From the NCBI GenBank assembly GCA_041583135.1, contig JBFHGJ010000008.1:1-64000 (forward strand): DNA of 64,000 nt, given 5' to 3'. Positions within the stretch are counted from its first letter, which is position 1, and each line of letters starts with the position of its first letter. The position numbers and the translations under genes are program-made. Positions 48,400-61,600 of the stretch are shown in pieces. This stretch comes from JABSOG01 sp041583135 (GTDB lineage Bacteria > Pseudomonadota > Gammaproteobacteria > Enterobacterales > Alteromonadaceae). The notes beneath the pieces are model-generated. The model was given only the letters and a program-made list of their open reading frames with translations. It was not told the DNA's origin and searched no databases.

Positions 48400-51300
48400 T
48401 TAAGCCTTATTTAAACGCAATTTGGCCAATTTTACGCCTGTGTTTTTAAACCGTGTCTTTAGGCCACAGCCTGCAACATACAAACAGGGGATCAAAAACA
48501 GCGTAATGGCCGTTGAAAACAACACCGAAAAGCCCAGTGAAATCGCCATTGGCGTGACAAATTTCGCCTGTAGGCTGGTTTCAAACATGATAGGCAACAA
48601 CCCGGCAAAGGTGGTCAACGAAGTCAGTAAAATCGCTCTAAAGCGCTCGCATACCGCTGCAACCACCCCTTCGACCACGGCGAAACCCTCAGCCATCTTT
48701 TGATTGATGCGGTCTACCAAAATAAGGCTGTCGTTGACCACCACCCCGGCAGCAGCTACCAAGCCAAACATCGACACTAGGCTGAAATCTTCCGCAAACA
48801 ACCAGTGACCCCAAATGGCGCCGACCACGCAAAATGGAATAATCGACATGATTAAGAACGGCTGTACATAGCTCTTTAACGGCACCGCAAGTAAGGTATA
48901 GACCATCAACATCGCCGCAATGCTAAAGAGCAGCATCTGATCTTGCTCCGCCATCGTCTCTTTGATATTGCCGCCAAGTTGTGTGGTGATCCCCGGATGC
49001 CCTTTGAGTAGCTGGGGCAATATTTCCCGCTTCACCTTGGCCACCACCTTGTTGATATTGGCCTGTTGCTGGTCCACCGAACCAAACACGTATATGCTGC
49101 GCTTGCCGCCTTCACGGCGGATGGTCGTGACCACCTCATGCTCGCTAAACTCGACCATATCGCCAAGCATCACTTCTTGGCCATCAGGGGTATAGATGCG
49201 GGCATATTGCAGCTCACTGATACTGGCTCTGATGTCCTTTTGATAGCGCACCAGCACCCTAACCTCTTCGCCGTTGCGGTTAAATCGCTCCACCTCGGCG
49301 CCAAAATGGCTTTGCGCCAACTGACGACCAATATCTGCCAGCGCCAACCCCAAGGTATTGGCCACAGGCTTCAGTCGCATCAACAGTTCTTTTTTGCCGG
49401 TTGAGATGGTCGAACTGACCTCATACACGCCGGGCAGCTGTTTAAGCTCGGTGATCAATGCCTTTGCCGCCTGATTCAGCCCGGCAATATCATCGCTATA
49501 AAGATAATAACCAAAATCACCATACAGCTTATTGCGGCCCAATACGTCATCTTTGATCTGCACTGACTTCAGCGCCACTATCTGCGGCATATGCTCACGC
49601 CAGCGCTTTGACAACTCAAAGGTGCTGTAAGGACGCAGCCCTTCATCGACCAAAGGCACCGTCATCTTAAACTCGCTTTGACCGGTGCTTTCAATCAAAA
49701 TACTCTGCACCATCGGCTTGCCATAGGTCTTGACTGTCTCGGCTTCAACCTGTTTAACCATGGCATCAAGCTGAGCCACCGCTGCTTTGTAGGTCACCTG
49801 TGAGGCATTGTCATGCAGTTCGACTTTGATCTCCGGCTGGTCAATCGGCACCTTAGGGTCGGCAATGGATCGCACATGACCAAACATCAAAAGCGCGGCG
49901 CTAACCACCAAAGTACATACGAACAACAGCAACATGCTCCATTTACGCGCAATGCTCCAGCCTACGGCGCGGGCCAACTGATGCTCGGTAAATGCCTGCA
50001 AGCGGGCATTAAAACGGTGCTTAAAGCCCCCCACTTTTGGCGGGTTGTGACGGGAATAAGCCAGATGGGCCGGTAAGATCAGCTTCGATTCAAGCAAGCT
50101 AAACACCAAACACAAAATCACGATGGTCGCGATGCCCTTAAACATATTGCTTTGGGCGCCATCGCCAAACAAGAACGGCACAAATACCGCGATGGTGGTC
50201 AGCACCCCGAAAATGGCAGGCTTGGCCACTTTGCGTACACCAGCTTCAACGTTTTGACGGCTAAAGCCGTTTTTGTCCGATTCATGATGAACACTCTCAC
50301 CCACCACAATGGCGTCATCAACCACCAAGCCCAACACCATGATAAAAGCAAACAGCGAAATAATGTTGATAGAGACGCCAAATACCGGCATCAACAAGGT
50401 CGCGCCCAAAAAGCACACCGGTAGCCCAACCACAACCCAAAAGGCCAACCTGAAGCTCAAAAACAGCCCAAGCATCAGCAGTACCAAGACCGCCCCTTGC
50501 AACAAGTTTTCTTCCATCATCGATAGGCGCTCATCCAGATAGCGCGTGCCATCGATAATGGTTTCGATCGTCATATTGCCCGGCAAATGGCCGTTCTTAT
50601 AACGCACATAGTTTCTCACCGATTCGGCGACGGCCGACATATCCTGACCGAGTACCGACTGCACTTCGATAAACACCGCATTGGTATCTGAGTAGGTAAA
50701 GACATGAACCCCTTCGATAAAGCGGTCTTTGACCTTGGCGACGTCTTTGAGTTTTACCTGATAACCGTTGGCTGCGGTGATCAACGGGATATTTTCAAAG
50801 GCGACCACATCGTAGCCTTGCTGCTCGACCCGCAGCGCAATATTGCCGGTTTCAGCGCGTAGCTGACCGGCGCTGATGTTCTCAGAGTATGCACCTAGGC
50901 GAGCTCGAATGTCGTCGGTGCTCAGCTGAAACATGCGCAGCGCCATCGGGTCGATTTCAATGGCGATTTCGTTGCCCGGTAACTGCGTATTGACCACCGA
51001 CACATTTTTCAGGTTCAGCAATTCCCGCTCGATGGTTTGAGCATAGGGTTTGAGGTCAACATAATCCATATCACCGACCAGTGCGAGGCGAATGACCGGC
51101 TGGTAGTTCTCCAATAAGTTCACCACGATAGGGTCCATTTGCGCCGGGAACGAGGCGATACTGTCGATACGCAGCTTGACCTTATCGAGCACATCGGCGG
51201 CATCGGCATCTTTGTTAAGTTCAATGATCAAGCGGCCGTTGTTGTCATTAGACCATGAACGCAGCCGTTTTATCTCCGGCAAGTCGCGTAAGCGGTCTTC

Positions 51301-51525
51301 GATTTTTACGATAACGTTCTGCTCAACCTCTTTACCCGAGACGCCAAAATAATTGACGCTTATCTCGATTTGGCTTGGCGGCAAGTCAGGGTAAAGCTGT
51401 TTGTTCATGCCGACATAGGCAATAAGCCCCAAAATAATGATAAACCACATCATCAAATTGGCGGCTACTGAGTTTCTGATGAAAAAGCCGATAAGCCCTT
51501 TTTGTTGGTTGACCTGCTCGCTCAT
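48400..51525 (-). CDS. RND-family efflux transporter
   Basis: A 1041-residue inner-membrane proton-driven pump of the AcrB superfamily. The N-terminal helix (about 16-37) is followed by a first porter domain, a block of helices with VLGLVVDDAIVVGES near 395-410 (the paired Asp residues of TM4 that carry protons), a second porter domain and a final helix block with VVNDSLILVDRIN near 928-940. It ends RLNKA. The start overlaps the adaptor gene by 4 nt, and that gene in turn overlaps the thioesterase-bearing NRPS by 4 nt, so pump and synthetase are one translational unit. Export of, or self-protection against, the line B product is the natural reading. It needs a TolC-type outer channel, which is not seen here. 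Confidence 0.95.
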   Translation of the reverse strand: MSEQVNQQKGLIGFFIRNSVAANLMMWFIIILGLIAYVGMNKQLYPDLPPSQIEISVNYFGVSGKEVEQNVIVKIEDRLRDLPEIKRLRSWSNDNNGRLIIELNKDADAADVLDKVKLRIDSIASFPAQMDPIVVNLLENYQPVIRLALVGDMDYVDLKPYAQTIERELLNLKNVSVVNTQLPGNEIAIEIDPMALRMFQLSTDDIRARLGAYSENISAGQLRAETGNIALRVEQQGYDVVAFENIPLITAANGYQVKLKDVAKVKDRFIEGVHVFTYSDTNAVFIEVQSVLGQDMSAVAESVRNYVRYKNGHLPGNMTIETIIDGTRYLDERLSMMEENLLQGAVLVLLMLGLFLSFRLAFWVVVGLPVCFLGATLLMPVFGVSINIISLFAFIMVLGLVVDDAIVVGESVHHESDKNGFSRQNVEAGVRKVAKPAIFGVLTTIAVFVPFLFGDGAQSNMFKGIATIVILCLVFSLLESKLILPAHLAYSRHNPPKVGGFKHRFNARLQAFTEHQLARAVGWSIARKWSMLLLFVCTLVVSAALLMFGHVRSIADPKVPIDQPEIKVELHDNASQVTYKAAVAQLDAMVKQVEAETVKTYGKPMVQSILIESTGQSEFKMTVPLVDEGLRPYSTFELSKRWREHMPQIVALKSVQIKDDVLGRNKLYGDFGYYLYSDDIAGLNQAAKALITELKQLPGVYEVSSTISTGKKELLMRLKPVANTLGLALADIGRQLAQSHFGAEVERFNRNGEEVRVLVRYQKDIRASISELQYARIYTPDGQEVMLGDMVEFSEHEVVTTIRREGGKRSIYVFGSVDQQQANINKVVAKVKREILPQLLKGHPGITTQLGGNIKETMAEQDQMLLFSIAAMLMVYTLLAVPLKSYVQPFLIMSIIPFCVVGAIWGHWLFAEDFSLVSMFGLVAAAGVVVNDSLILVDRINQKMAEGFAVVEGVVAAVCERFRAILLTSLTTFAGLLPIMFETSLQAKFVTPMAISLGFSVLFSTAITLFLIPCLYVAGCGLKTRFKNTGVKLAKLRLNKA

Positions 51526-52682
51526 AGTTTTTCCTTGCGCTCATCGCTTGCCAAGGCCACCTCATTGACCGCCATGCCCGGATGGGGGTTCTCCGGCACC
51601 GAGACCACCAATTTGTCACGCTGTTCAAAGCCCTGTTGGATGATGGCAAAGCCCCCTTCGTTACGCAAGGTGACCACCCCTCGAAGGGCCAGCTGGTTTT
51701 GTGGGGTCATGGTCCATACCTGATTGTTGCTCACCAGATATTCGGGGATCTTATACACCCGCTCAAGTACCCTGCCGTTTATCTCAACCTCGACGTAATC
51801 ACCAAACTGTAACGACTGACCATCTTGACGTTGCTCATAAAGCTTATCGACTGTGACTATCAGGCTATTGGCACGGGTACGGTTATCGGTTAACTTCAAA
51901 CTGCGTGATAGTCGGCCGCTGACAAAAAAGTCGCTGTTGGGCAGATGCACCTTCACCTGTTGACCATCGATTTGCACCGGTAAAAAGCGGCTATCGAACT
52001 TGGCAATCGGCACTTCGATTTCCGCCTTATCAATGTTGTACAACGTCGCCACGGCGCTACCGATAGCGACAAACTGACCGAGGCCGATATTGCGCTCAAC
52101 CACCAAAGCGTTATACGGCGCTTTGATGGTGGTGCTGTCGAGGTTTTTCTGGGCGAGTACCACTGCCGCTTCGGCCGCTAAAACCTCGCCGTAGGCGCTG
52201 TTGATCTGCGGCTCGCGCAAAAACAGTTTATTTTGGTCTTGGGCATTGATGCGCTCCAATTCGCTTTTGGCCACTTTTGAGCGGCCAAGCTCTTGCTCCA
52301 ACACCGCCTTGGCACGGAGCAGTTCCGACTGGGCGTTTTTGAGCTCGGCGACATAACGGCTGTCTTCGAGTTTAAACAGCACCTCTCCTTGTTTGACCAC
52401 GCCACCTCTGACAAAGCCATCAGCCCAAGCGACCACCGTACCGCTGACGCGAGTAGACAGTGCCGTGACCTCGGCTGGCATTACCTCACCGAACCCTTTG
52501 ATTTTGGTTTCATGGGCCACTTGGCGAATTGGCGAGGTGGTAATATTGGCGCTCAGCACATTCACCGCACTGGTTACCGGGCTTTGTTGCGCGCTTAGGC
52601 GAAAACCAATAAATGTCGCCGCCGTCACCAAAACAATGCAAGTGGGAAAAACCAGATTTTTGATCACAGTGCTTTTTGTCAT
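51522..52682 (-). CDS. RND periplasmic adaptor (membrane fusion protein)
   Basis: A 386-residue adaptor with a membrane segment at about 10-30, a lipoyl-like half (SGTVVAWADGFVRGGVVKQG near 80-100), a short alpha-hairpin (about 108-180, including AELKNAQSELLRAKAVLEQE), the second lipoyl half (STTIKAPYNALVVERNIGLG near 183-202) and beta-barrel and membrane-proximal regions behind it. Its start codon shares ATGA with the stop of the NRPS, and its own stop overlaps the RND gene in the same way. It differs clearly from the MacA-like adaptor of the other operon, so the cluster has two independent efflux sets. Confidence 0.93.
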   Translation of the reverse strand: MTKSTVIKNLVFPTCIVLVTAATFIGFRLSAQQSPVTSAVNVLSANITTSPIRQVAHETKIKGFGEVMPAEVTALSTRVSGTVVAWADGFVRGGVVKQGEVLFKLEDSRYVAELKNAQSELLRAKAVLEQELGRSKVAKSELERINAQDQNKLFLREPQINSAYGEVLAAEAAVVLAQKNLDSTTIKAPYNALVVERNIGLGQFVAIGSAVATLYNIDKAEIEVPIAKFDSRFLPVQIDGQQVKVHLPNSDFFVSGRLSRSLKLTDNRTRANSLIVTVDKLYEQRQDGQSLQFGDYVEVEINGRVLERVYKIPEYLVSNNQVWTMTPQNQLALRGVVTLRNEGGFAIIQQGFEQRDKLVVSVPENPHPGMAVNEVALASDERKEKL

Positions 52683-55600
52683 TGTGAAATTCCTTTATTG
52701 ATGATAGCCGAGATAGTCTCGGCACTGTTGCCTGTTAGCATCGTGAAATGATCGCCCTGAACTTGATGGCAATCGCGGCTGACGCCCGGCAATTGTTGTT
52801 CGATATAATCCATATAACCGCTTAGGTCATACGGGCTTTGCAGCGCAAATACCTGAGTGATGGCCACAGGCGCCGTTAAGACCGGCTTAAATCCGGCAAA
52901 CAGCTCTACCTGGTGGCGATAAAGTTCAAGCAAATGCAGCTCAAGGTCGATAGCGGCAAGTTTTTGTGCCATCGCCCGATGGCCATCACCTGCGGCCGTA
53001 AGTTGCTGCTGTTCAAAGTAGGTATCGAGCAATACCAAACGCAGCTGCACACCTTTGCTTTGGAGTGCATCGGCCAAGGCCAACGCCAGTGCGCCGCCAT
53101 AGGAGTGGCCCACCAAGGTCAGCGATTTGCTCGAAAGCGGCTCAAGTGCCTTAACAAAGGCGGCAACGTTCTGGGCAATAGTGGCAAAGCCCTGCTCCCC
53201 GGCGATCAGCCCCTGATGACGCAACACGCCAATCTCCAGCTGTCCCTTGCGGCTTTGGCTGAGCTGACCGATGATCTCGCTAAAGTCGCGCTCGTCGCTC
53301 GCCACACCGGGAATGAACACCACAGCATCAACCGCACCATCAACCGGGTGTAGTCTGTTAAGCAGCGGGGTATTGTCCAATCCACTGTCCATTTTTTCAA
53401 GCATTATTGCTTGGGCTTTGATTGTGGTATGGCTAAACAGCTGAGCAAGACGACACGGCTTGGCAAAGGTTTGATGAACCTTGCAAAGCAGCTTAACACT
53501 CAATAGCGAGTGACCGCCCAAATCAAAGAAGTTGGCGCTGGTGCTGATGCGCGCAGCGTCAAGCCCCAGCAATTCGGCCCAAATGGCCAGCAATGCCCGT
53601 TCGGTATCATTTACAGGGGCCTCAAAAGCCTGGGTCAAAGCGCTACCATCAGGTGCCGGTAAGGCTTTTCTGTCGGTTTTGCCGTTTGGCGTCAATGGCC
53701 ACTGGTCAATCACCATGATGATCCCCGGCACCATATACTCAGGCAAACTCAAAGCCAGCTGCGCTTTTATCGACGCCACCAAATCAGCCTGCTGCTCGGT
53801 ATCAATGGCTTGCTTGGGCTTAACATAGGCCACCAGCTCCTGCACCTGCTGGATGGTTTTATCCATTACCAACGCCGAATCGACACATTCCAATGCCCCG
53901 AGTTTTGCCTCAACCTCACCGAGCTCAATCCTAAAGCCGCGAATTTTTACCTGATGGTCGATACGGCCAATGAAGGCCAAGTTGCCATCTGGCAAGTAGC
54001 GCACCAAATCGCCGGTGCGATAAAGTCGCTTAGGGCTAGCGGCCTTGTTGGGCTGATAGAATGGATTGTCGATATAACGCTCGGCAGTTAACTCGGCGCG
54101 GTTCATATATCCCCTTGAGATACCATCGCCACCCAAATACAGCTCTCCGGCCACACCAAATGGCACCAACTGTTGTTCGCCATCAAGGATGTAGCCGCTG
54201 CTGTTGGCAATAACCTTGCCGATATGGGGCGCATCATCGAGGTGTTGTTCAAAGCGGGCGTAGGTTGAATAGGTGGTATCTTCCGACGGCCCATAAAGAT
54301 TACAGACCGCAAGTTGTGGGTATTGTTCGAGCAAGCCGTTGACCAGCGAACCTCTAAGGGCTTCACCGGCAAGGTTGACCACTTTGACACTGCTTGGTAA
54401 CGCTTGCATTTTTAGCAGTGCGTCCATCGCAGAAGGTACGGTATTGACGAGGCTAATATCACCGACATACGGGCTGTCGATAAGGTCAAGCACATTGCGC
54501 ACGACTCTAAGGGTAGTCCCGGCGCTTAGTGGTAGAAACAGCTCATACACCGACAGGTCAAAGTTCAACGAGGTCGAGGCCAAAACTACGGCCAATTCTT
54601 CTTGGCTGTAGACATTCAGGCCCCAGTTGAGCATCGCCACGGTATTGCGGTGTTCAATCATCACCCCTTTAGGCTGACCGGTTGAGCCTGAGGTATAGAT
54701 CACATATGCCAGATGATCTGGCCGTACCATAGTGTGTTCGGCGGCGATATTATCTTTGGGATACTGGGCGCTCCAGTGATCTTCGCCTGCGATACCGTCT
54801 AAGGTCAAAATGGTGCCGCCAAAGCCGGTCAATACGCCCTGTACTTGGCGCTGACTGAGCACGACCTCAAGCTCGGCATTTTCCACCATATAGCTTAGAC
54901 GGTCTTGCGGGTAATTGGGGTCAAGGGGCACATAGGCGCCACCGGCTTTCAAAATCGCCAAGATCCCCACCACCATTTCTATTGAACGCTCGACACATAC
55001 GCCAACCACTTTATCTGGCACGATATGATGATGCTCTTTGAGGTAGTGGGCCAAACGATTGGCTTTGGCATTAAGCTCAAAATAACTTAGCGACTGGTTT
55101 TCGAATACCACCGCACACTGATGCGGATTGGCTTTAACTTGGCGTTCAAAAAACTGATGAATGCAAAGACTTTGATCATACTCCAGCCCATTGTCGTTTA
55201 GGGTATAGAGCAAATGCTCACGCTCAGCGGACGACAGTATACTGACGTCTCCCAGCCCTTTAGCCTCGGCTAACCCTTCGAGCAATCGGCAAAGATGGGC
55301 ATTGAGCTGCTCAATATATTGTGGCGCAAACAGGCTGACGTCATAAGTCCAGCTAAGACCAACGCCCTTATCGGAAATACTCAAATCGACGGTCAGATCA
55401 AATTTCGCCTGCACCACATCCGATTGAAATGGCGCCAACTCAACGCCGGGCAAATTGAAGCCCTTGTGGCTATCGTCTGCGGCCAAAGCAAAATCGCTGG
55501 TGGTGGTCAACATGATCTGAAAAACAGGACTGTGTGCCGTGCTTCTTGGCGCCTTGATGCGCTCAACCAGCTGTTCAAACGGCACGTCTTGATGAGACTG

Positions 55601-58600
55601 GGCCGCCAAATGCACAGCTCTGACATGGCCAAAATAGTCATCCAGCGATGGTTGCTCGGTATTGACCCTTAGCACCATGGTATTGACAAAAAAGCCGATT
55701 AGCGGCTCCAGTTCGCTTTGTAAGCGGTTGGCCACCGGCGTGCCTATCACGATATCGTGGCTATTGCTGTGTTTGGACAACAACAAAGACAAGGCGCCAT
55801 GTAACAACATAAACGGCGTCAACTTGTGCGCTTTGGCAAGGCTTAACAGGGATTGGGCAGTTGTCGCCGATAGCTCGCCTTTGATGTTCGCCCCTTGGTG
55901 CTGTTTGACCGGCGGACGCGGATAACTGAGCGGCAAACTGTGCACCACCGGCAGTTCGTCAAGCTGCTGCGCCCAATAATCGAGCTGGGTTTGCAACACC
56001 TCGCCCGATAGGTGCTCACGCTGCCACATGGCATAGTCGGCATACTGAACGGGCAAGGGTTTTAGCGGATCAGGCTGACCTTGGCTGTAAGCCAGATATA
56101 GCTGATAAAGCTCTTTAAGTAAGACATCTAGCGACCAGCCGTCAGAGGCAATGTGATGCATGTTGATCAGCAGCACGCCACGGGCATCACCTTGTCTTAG
56201 GTAGCTGACCCGCAGCATCAAATCTGCGCTTAAATCAAATGCGCCGAGCATTTCAGCCTTCACCAACGCCTTACTCTGCTGCGTCAATCCTTCGCCCTCA
56301 AGTGCCGTTAGGTCATGCTCGGTGATGGTAAAATCAAGCTCATCGACAGGGCGAATGTGTTGCAGCGTCTGACCATCACGCTCGATATACACCGTTCTTA
56401 GCACTTCATGGCGTGTAATAATGGTGGTGAACACTTGCGTCAAAAGCGCAATATCCAATGCTCCTTCGACGCTCAGCACCAACGGCATATTATACTCGGC
56501 CGAACCACCTTGAAGATTGTCGATAAACCACAAGCGCTGCTGGGCAAACGATAGGGCTGCGGTATCCCCCTCACGAATGCCGGCTTGAAGCGCTGGGCGC
56601 TCGGACTGTTCGCTATTTTGGCTGATTTGCTCGGCCAACGCCTCGATGGTTGGGCTATCGAAAATGCTTTGAATAGCCAGTTCGGTGTTAAAACCGGTTC
56701 TTATTTCGCTAACCAAGCGAATTGACAGCAAAGAATGACCACCCAATTCGAAGAAATTGGCATAAATGGAGATAGTTTCTGGCGCTTGGTTAAACAGTTT
56801 ACCCCAGATCTCCGTCAGCCCCAGCTCGATGTCGTTACGCGGTGCCACATAGGTGACATTGAGCGCACTGCTATCTGGCTCAGGCAAGGCCCTTTTATCG
56901 ATTTTACCGTTTGGTGTAATAGGCCAGCGTGCAACCACCATAATGACGCTCGGCACCATATACTCAGGCAAGGTGTGAGCCAATGTCTGTTTAACGGCGG
57001 CGATATATTCCGGGTATTGCTCATCAGTCAGCGCATCGGCCGGTTTAACATAGCCTACCAATTGGTCAGAGCCAGCCAGGGTTTTCGCCATCACCAAAGC
57101 AGAATCGACCTGTGGCAACAATCCTAACTGAGTTTCCACTTCACCGAGTTCAATCCTAAAGCCGCGAATTTTCACCTGATCGTCAATCCGGCCGACAAAT
57201 TCCACCTTGCCGTTTGGCAACAGCCGCACAAGGTCGCCCGAAGCATAAAGCTTGGCAGAACTGTTGGCCATGGCAGGGTCGTAATACGGATTGTCGATAA
57301 AGCGCTCCGCGCTCAGCTCGGTTTGATTGAGGTAACCCCGCGCCAAACTATCGCCACCGATATACAGCTCGCCCATAGAGCCTTTTGGCACAAGGCGCTT
57401 AGCGCTATCGAGCACCAGATACTGCACATTGGCATTAGGCCCGCCAATGCTGATGTGATCGTCACCTACTAATTGGGTCATTGAGCTACAGATGGTGATC
57501 TCTGTCGGTCCATAGGCATTGATAAAGCGTACTTTGTCTTTCCATTTATCCGCCAGATGGCGGTCGCAGGCTTCACCGCCGACAATCACGTATTGCAACG
57601 CAGCAAACCCTAAAGGCTCAACCAAAGACAACATCGAAGGGGTCATCATCAAGTGGGTCAAACGCTCAATTTGCGACAGCTCACGCTGATAGTCGCTATC
57701 GGCGCAAAGCACCAGCTCGCCACCATGACTTAAGGTCATAAAAATGACCCAGGTCGCGGCGTCAAAACCAATCGACGTGGCCTGATAGAACACGCTTTGG
57801 TGGTTCACGGCAAAACGGGTTGCGGTATCAACTATGGTATTGGTCAGCCCTTGATGTTCTATCATCACCCCTTTCGGGCGACCGGTAGAGCCTGAGGTAT
57901 AGATCACATAGGCCAAGTGGCCGACATGCAAACCAAGTTCTCCAAGGCTTAAGTTCTCTGCGCTGTAGCGCTCATATGGATGGTTGTTCTGGGCGATATC
58001 ATCTAGTGAAACAATCGCCCCTTGATAATCGCCTAAGACATTTTGTACTTGGGCTTTACTGAGCACCACATCAAGGGCCGCATCTTCAAGCATATAGCTC
58101 AGTCTATCTTGCGGATAGCTTGGGTCGAGCGGCACATAGGCAGCGCCTGACTTTAATATCGCCAACAAGCCCACCATCATTTCAATCGAGCGCTCGGCGC
58201 AGATACCGATGAGGGTATCTGGCGTCACCTGATGATTTGCCCGCAGGTAATGGGCCAGTTGGTTGGCTTTGGCATTGAGCTGGCGATAACTAATCGACTC
58301 AGATTGAATGCTCACGGCGATATTATCTGGATACTGCTCGGCCTGCTGCTCAAACAGCTGATGAATGCATTTGTCCTTCGGATAATCTTTGGTGGTGTGA
58401 TTGAGCTCATCAAGTAGGTGCGACACGTCATTGTCAGATAACAACGGCAGTGTCAGCAAAGACTGATCCGCTGCGCCTTGGCTTTGTGCCAATGCACTAA
58501 GCAAGGTGCACATATGCTCATTGAGCTGCTCGATATGTTGCTGGCTAAATAGGCTGACATCATAAGTCCAGCTGAGGCCGACCCCCTGCTCTGAAATACT

Positions 58601-61600
58601 CAAATCGACATTCATATCGAACTTGGCCTGCACCACATTTGAGCGATAAGGGGCTAAGCTCACCCCGGGCAAGTTCAAACCGGCATCACCTGTATTAAGG
58701 CCATAGTCGGTATTGGTGGTCAGCATGATCTGAAACAGCGGGCTGTAGTTGGCGCTTCTTGGCACCTTTAAGCGCTCAACCAACTGTTCAAACGGCACGT
58801 CTTGGTGAGACTGAGCCGCCAAATGAACCGCGCGAACATGGCTCAGGTACTGTCCTAAATCTTGCTGCTCGGTATTAACCCTCAGCACCAAAGTATTGAC
58901 GAAAAAGCCGATCAGTGGCTCAAGCTCTGCCTGAAGTCGGTTAGCGACCGGAGTACCAACGACGACATCATGGCTGTTGCAGTGCCTTGCCAGCAACAAT
59001 GAGAATGCACCGTGCAGCAACATAAATGGCGTCAAGCGGTGAGCTTTGGCAATATTGAGCAGCGATTTGGCAATATCGCCATCGAGCACGCCATTGACCA
59101 CAGCCCCTTGATGCTGTTTGACTGCCGGACGTGGATAGTCCAGCGGTAGACGATGAACAGCCGGCAGCTCATCTAGCTGCTGCGCCCAATAACTGAGCTG
59201 CGCATCAAGCACCTCACCGGCCAAATGGTGACGCTGCCAATGGGCAAAATCGCCATATTGCACCGCCAGTGGCGGCAATGAATGGCTGTGGCCTTGGGCA
59301 TAAGCCTGATACAAGGCGAAAAACTCTTGGGTCAGAATTTCCATCGACCAGCCGTCACAGGCGATATGATGCATATTTAAGATCATCACACCGCGATCGC
59401 GGCCTTGTGCGATATAGCTAACCCGCAGCATCAGATCCGTCGCCAAATCAAACGGCGCCACCATTTGTTCACTGACCAAACGCTGCACTTCATCTTGTTG
59501 TGACTGCCCAGATAAGGCGCTGAGATCGAATCTGCCTAGGCTAAAATCAATGTCATCAAAAGGGCGGATCCGCTGAAAGGTTTGTCCGTCTTGTTCTAAG
59601 TAAACGGTTCTGAGCACCTCATGGCGCTCGATAATGGTGGCGAAAACCTTACTCACAACAGCTAAATCCAGCTGCCCGGCAACCTCCAGCACCATCGGCA
59701 TATTGTACTGTGCCGAGCCACCTTGCAGGTTGTCGATAAACCACAAGCGCTGCTGGGCAAAAGATACCGGCAAAATATCACTGTCTCTGGCCACTTTGCT
59801 CAATGGTGCGCGGGCCACGCGCTGAGCGCTTTGCGCAATTTGCTCGGCCAGTTGCTGCAATACCGCATTGTCAAAGACCTCGGCAATGGACAGTTCAACC
59901 GATAACTTGGCGCGAATGTCCGACACCAAGCGAATACACAGCAATGAATGACCGCCCAAGTCAAAGAAGTTGGCCGTGGCACTGATCACAGTCGGGTCGA
60001 TATGCAAAAGCCCGCCCCAGATATCTGCCAACGCCTGCTCGATGTCATTGCTCGGCGCAACAAACTGTCCTTGCAAGATATTGGCATCTGGCTCAGGTAA
60101 CTGTTTTTTATCGATTTTGCCACTGCGGGTCAAAGGCCAGTTATCGATGAGCATGATAACATCAGGCACCATATAGTTGGGCAGCGTTTGTGCCAAAGCG
60201 GTTTTCACCTCGCCGATGTAATCGGAGATCTGCGCCGGTTTGACAGCTGTGGTCGGTTTCACGTAGCCGACCAATTGCGGCGCACCGGCTAACGCTTTTG
60301 CCACAACCACGGCACTATCGACGCCGGCGAGGTTGGCGAGCTGCACTTCCACCTCGCCAAGCTCAATTCTAAAACCACGGATTTTAACTTGCGCATCGCT
60401 GCGGCCGATAAATTCAATGTTGCCGTCACTGTCAAAGCGCACCAAATCGCCGCTCTTGTATAGCCGAGCGTTTTGCTGGTCGCCCTTGGCAAATGGATTG
60501 GCAATAAAGTGGGTTTGGTTCAGCTCGGGGCGATTGAGATAGCCCCGGGCAACCCCGGCGCCACCGATGTATAGCTCGCCAACAGCGCCGTGAGGCATCA
60601 ATTGCCCTTGAGCGCCTAAGATATATAAGTGAGTATTGGCAACCGCTTGACCTATGGTGACCTTATCGGCATGGGTAAGATCGGCAAAACAGCTGTTGAC
60701 TGTGGTTTCCGTTGGGCCATAGGCATTGATAAAACGGGTTTTGGCGTTGTGACTGAACTGTTTAAACAAGGCGAAGTTGGCGCTGTCGATGGCCTCGCCA
60801 CTTGAGATCAAGTCAATCTTAGGCACCCCAGCCACTTTGACGATTAACGCCAAAAGCTGCGGTGTGGTATTGACGATGCCGATGTTGTGCTGGGCAATCA
60901 GCGCAACAATGGCTTGTGGATCTTTGGCCTGTTGCGGTTTTGGCACGATGAGCTTGGTGCCGGTCGCCATTAGGTAAATGCCCTTTAATGACGCATCGAA
61001 GAAAAACGACGATAGCCACAACCAGCCGTTTTCTATCGGGTTGTGACATAGCTGCAACTGGGCTGCAAAGCCATGGCCAAAATTGACCACATTGCGGTGT
61101 TCGGTGAGCACCCCTTTGGGCATACCGGTAGAGCCTGAGGTATAGATCACATAAGCGAGGCATTCAGGAGTCACCCCTGAGCTATCGCGACTGATATCCG
61201 TTTGTGGATATTCACTAAAATCATGGGTCGCGTCGGTGCCAAGACCATCGAGCGCAACGAACTGGCCCTGATACTCACTTAGCGACTCACCCATCGATTG
61301 CGCTAAGGCACTTGTGGTCAGCACCACTTTCAGTTCGGCATCCGTTAAAATATGCATCAAACGCTGTGGCGGATGAGCCGGATCTAACGGCACGTAGGCG
61401 CCACCGGCTTTCATAATGGCCAGTAACCCTATCACCATCTCATGTGAGCGGTCTAACCATAAGCCTACAAGGGTATCTGGGGTGATCTGATGTTGACTTC
61501 TTAAGTAATGGGCCAGCTGATTGGCTCTTTGGTTAAGCTCGCCGTAACTTAAGGCAATATCATCATACACCAGTGCAACTTTATCCGCTTCGGCCTTCAC

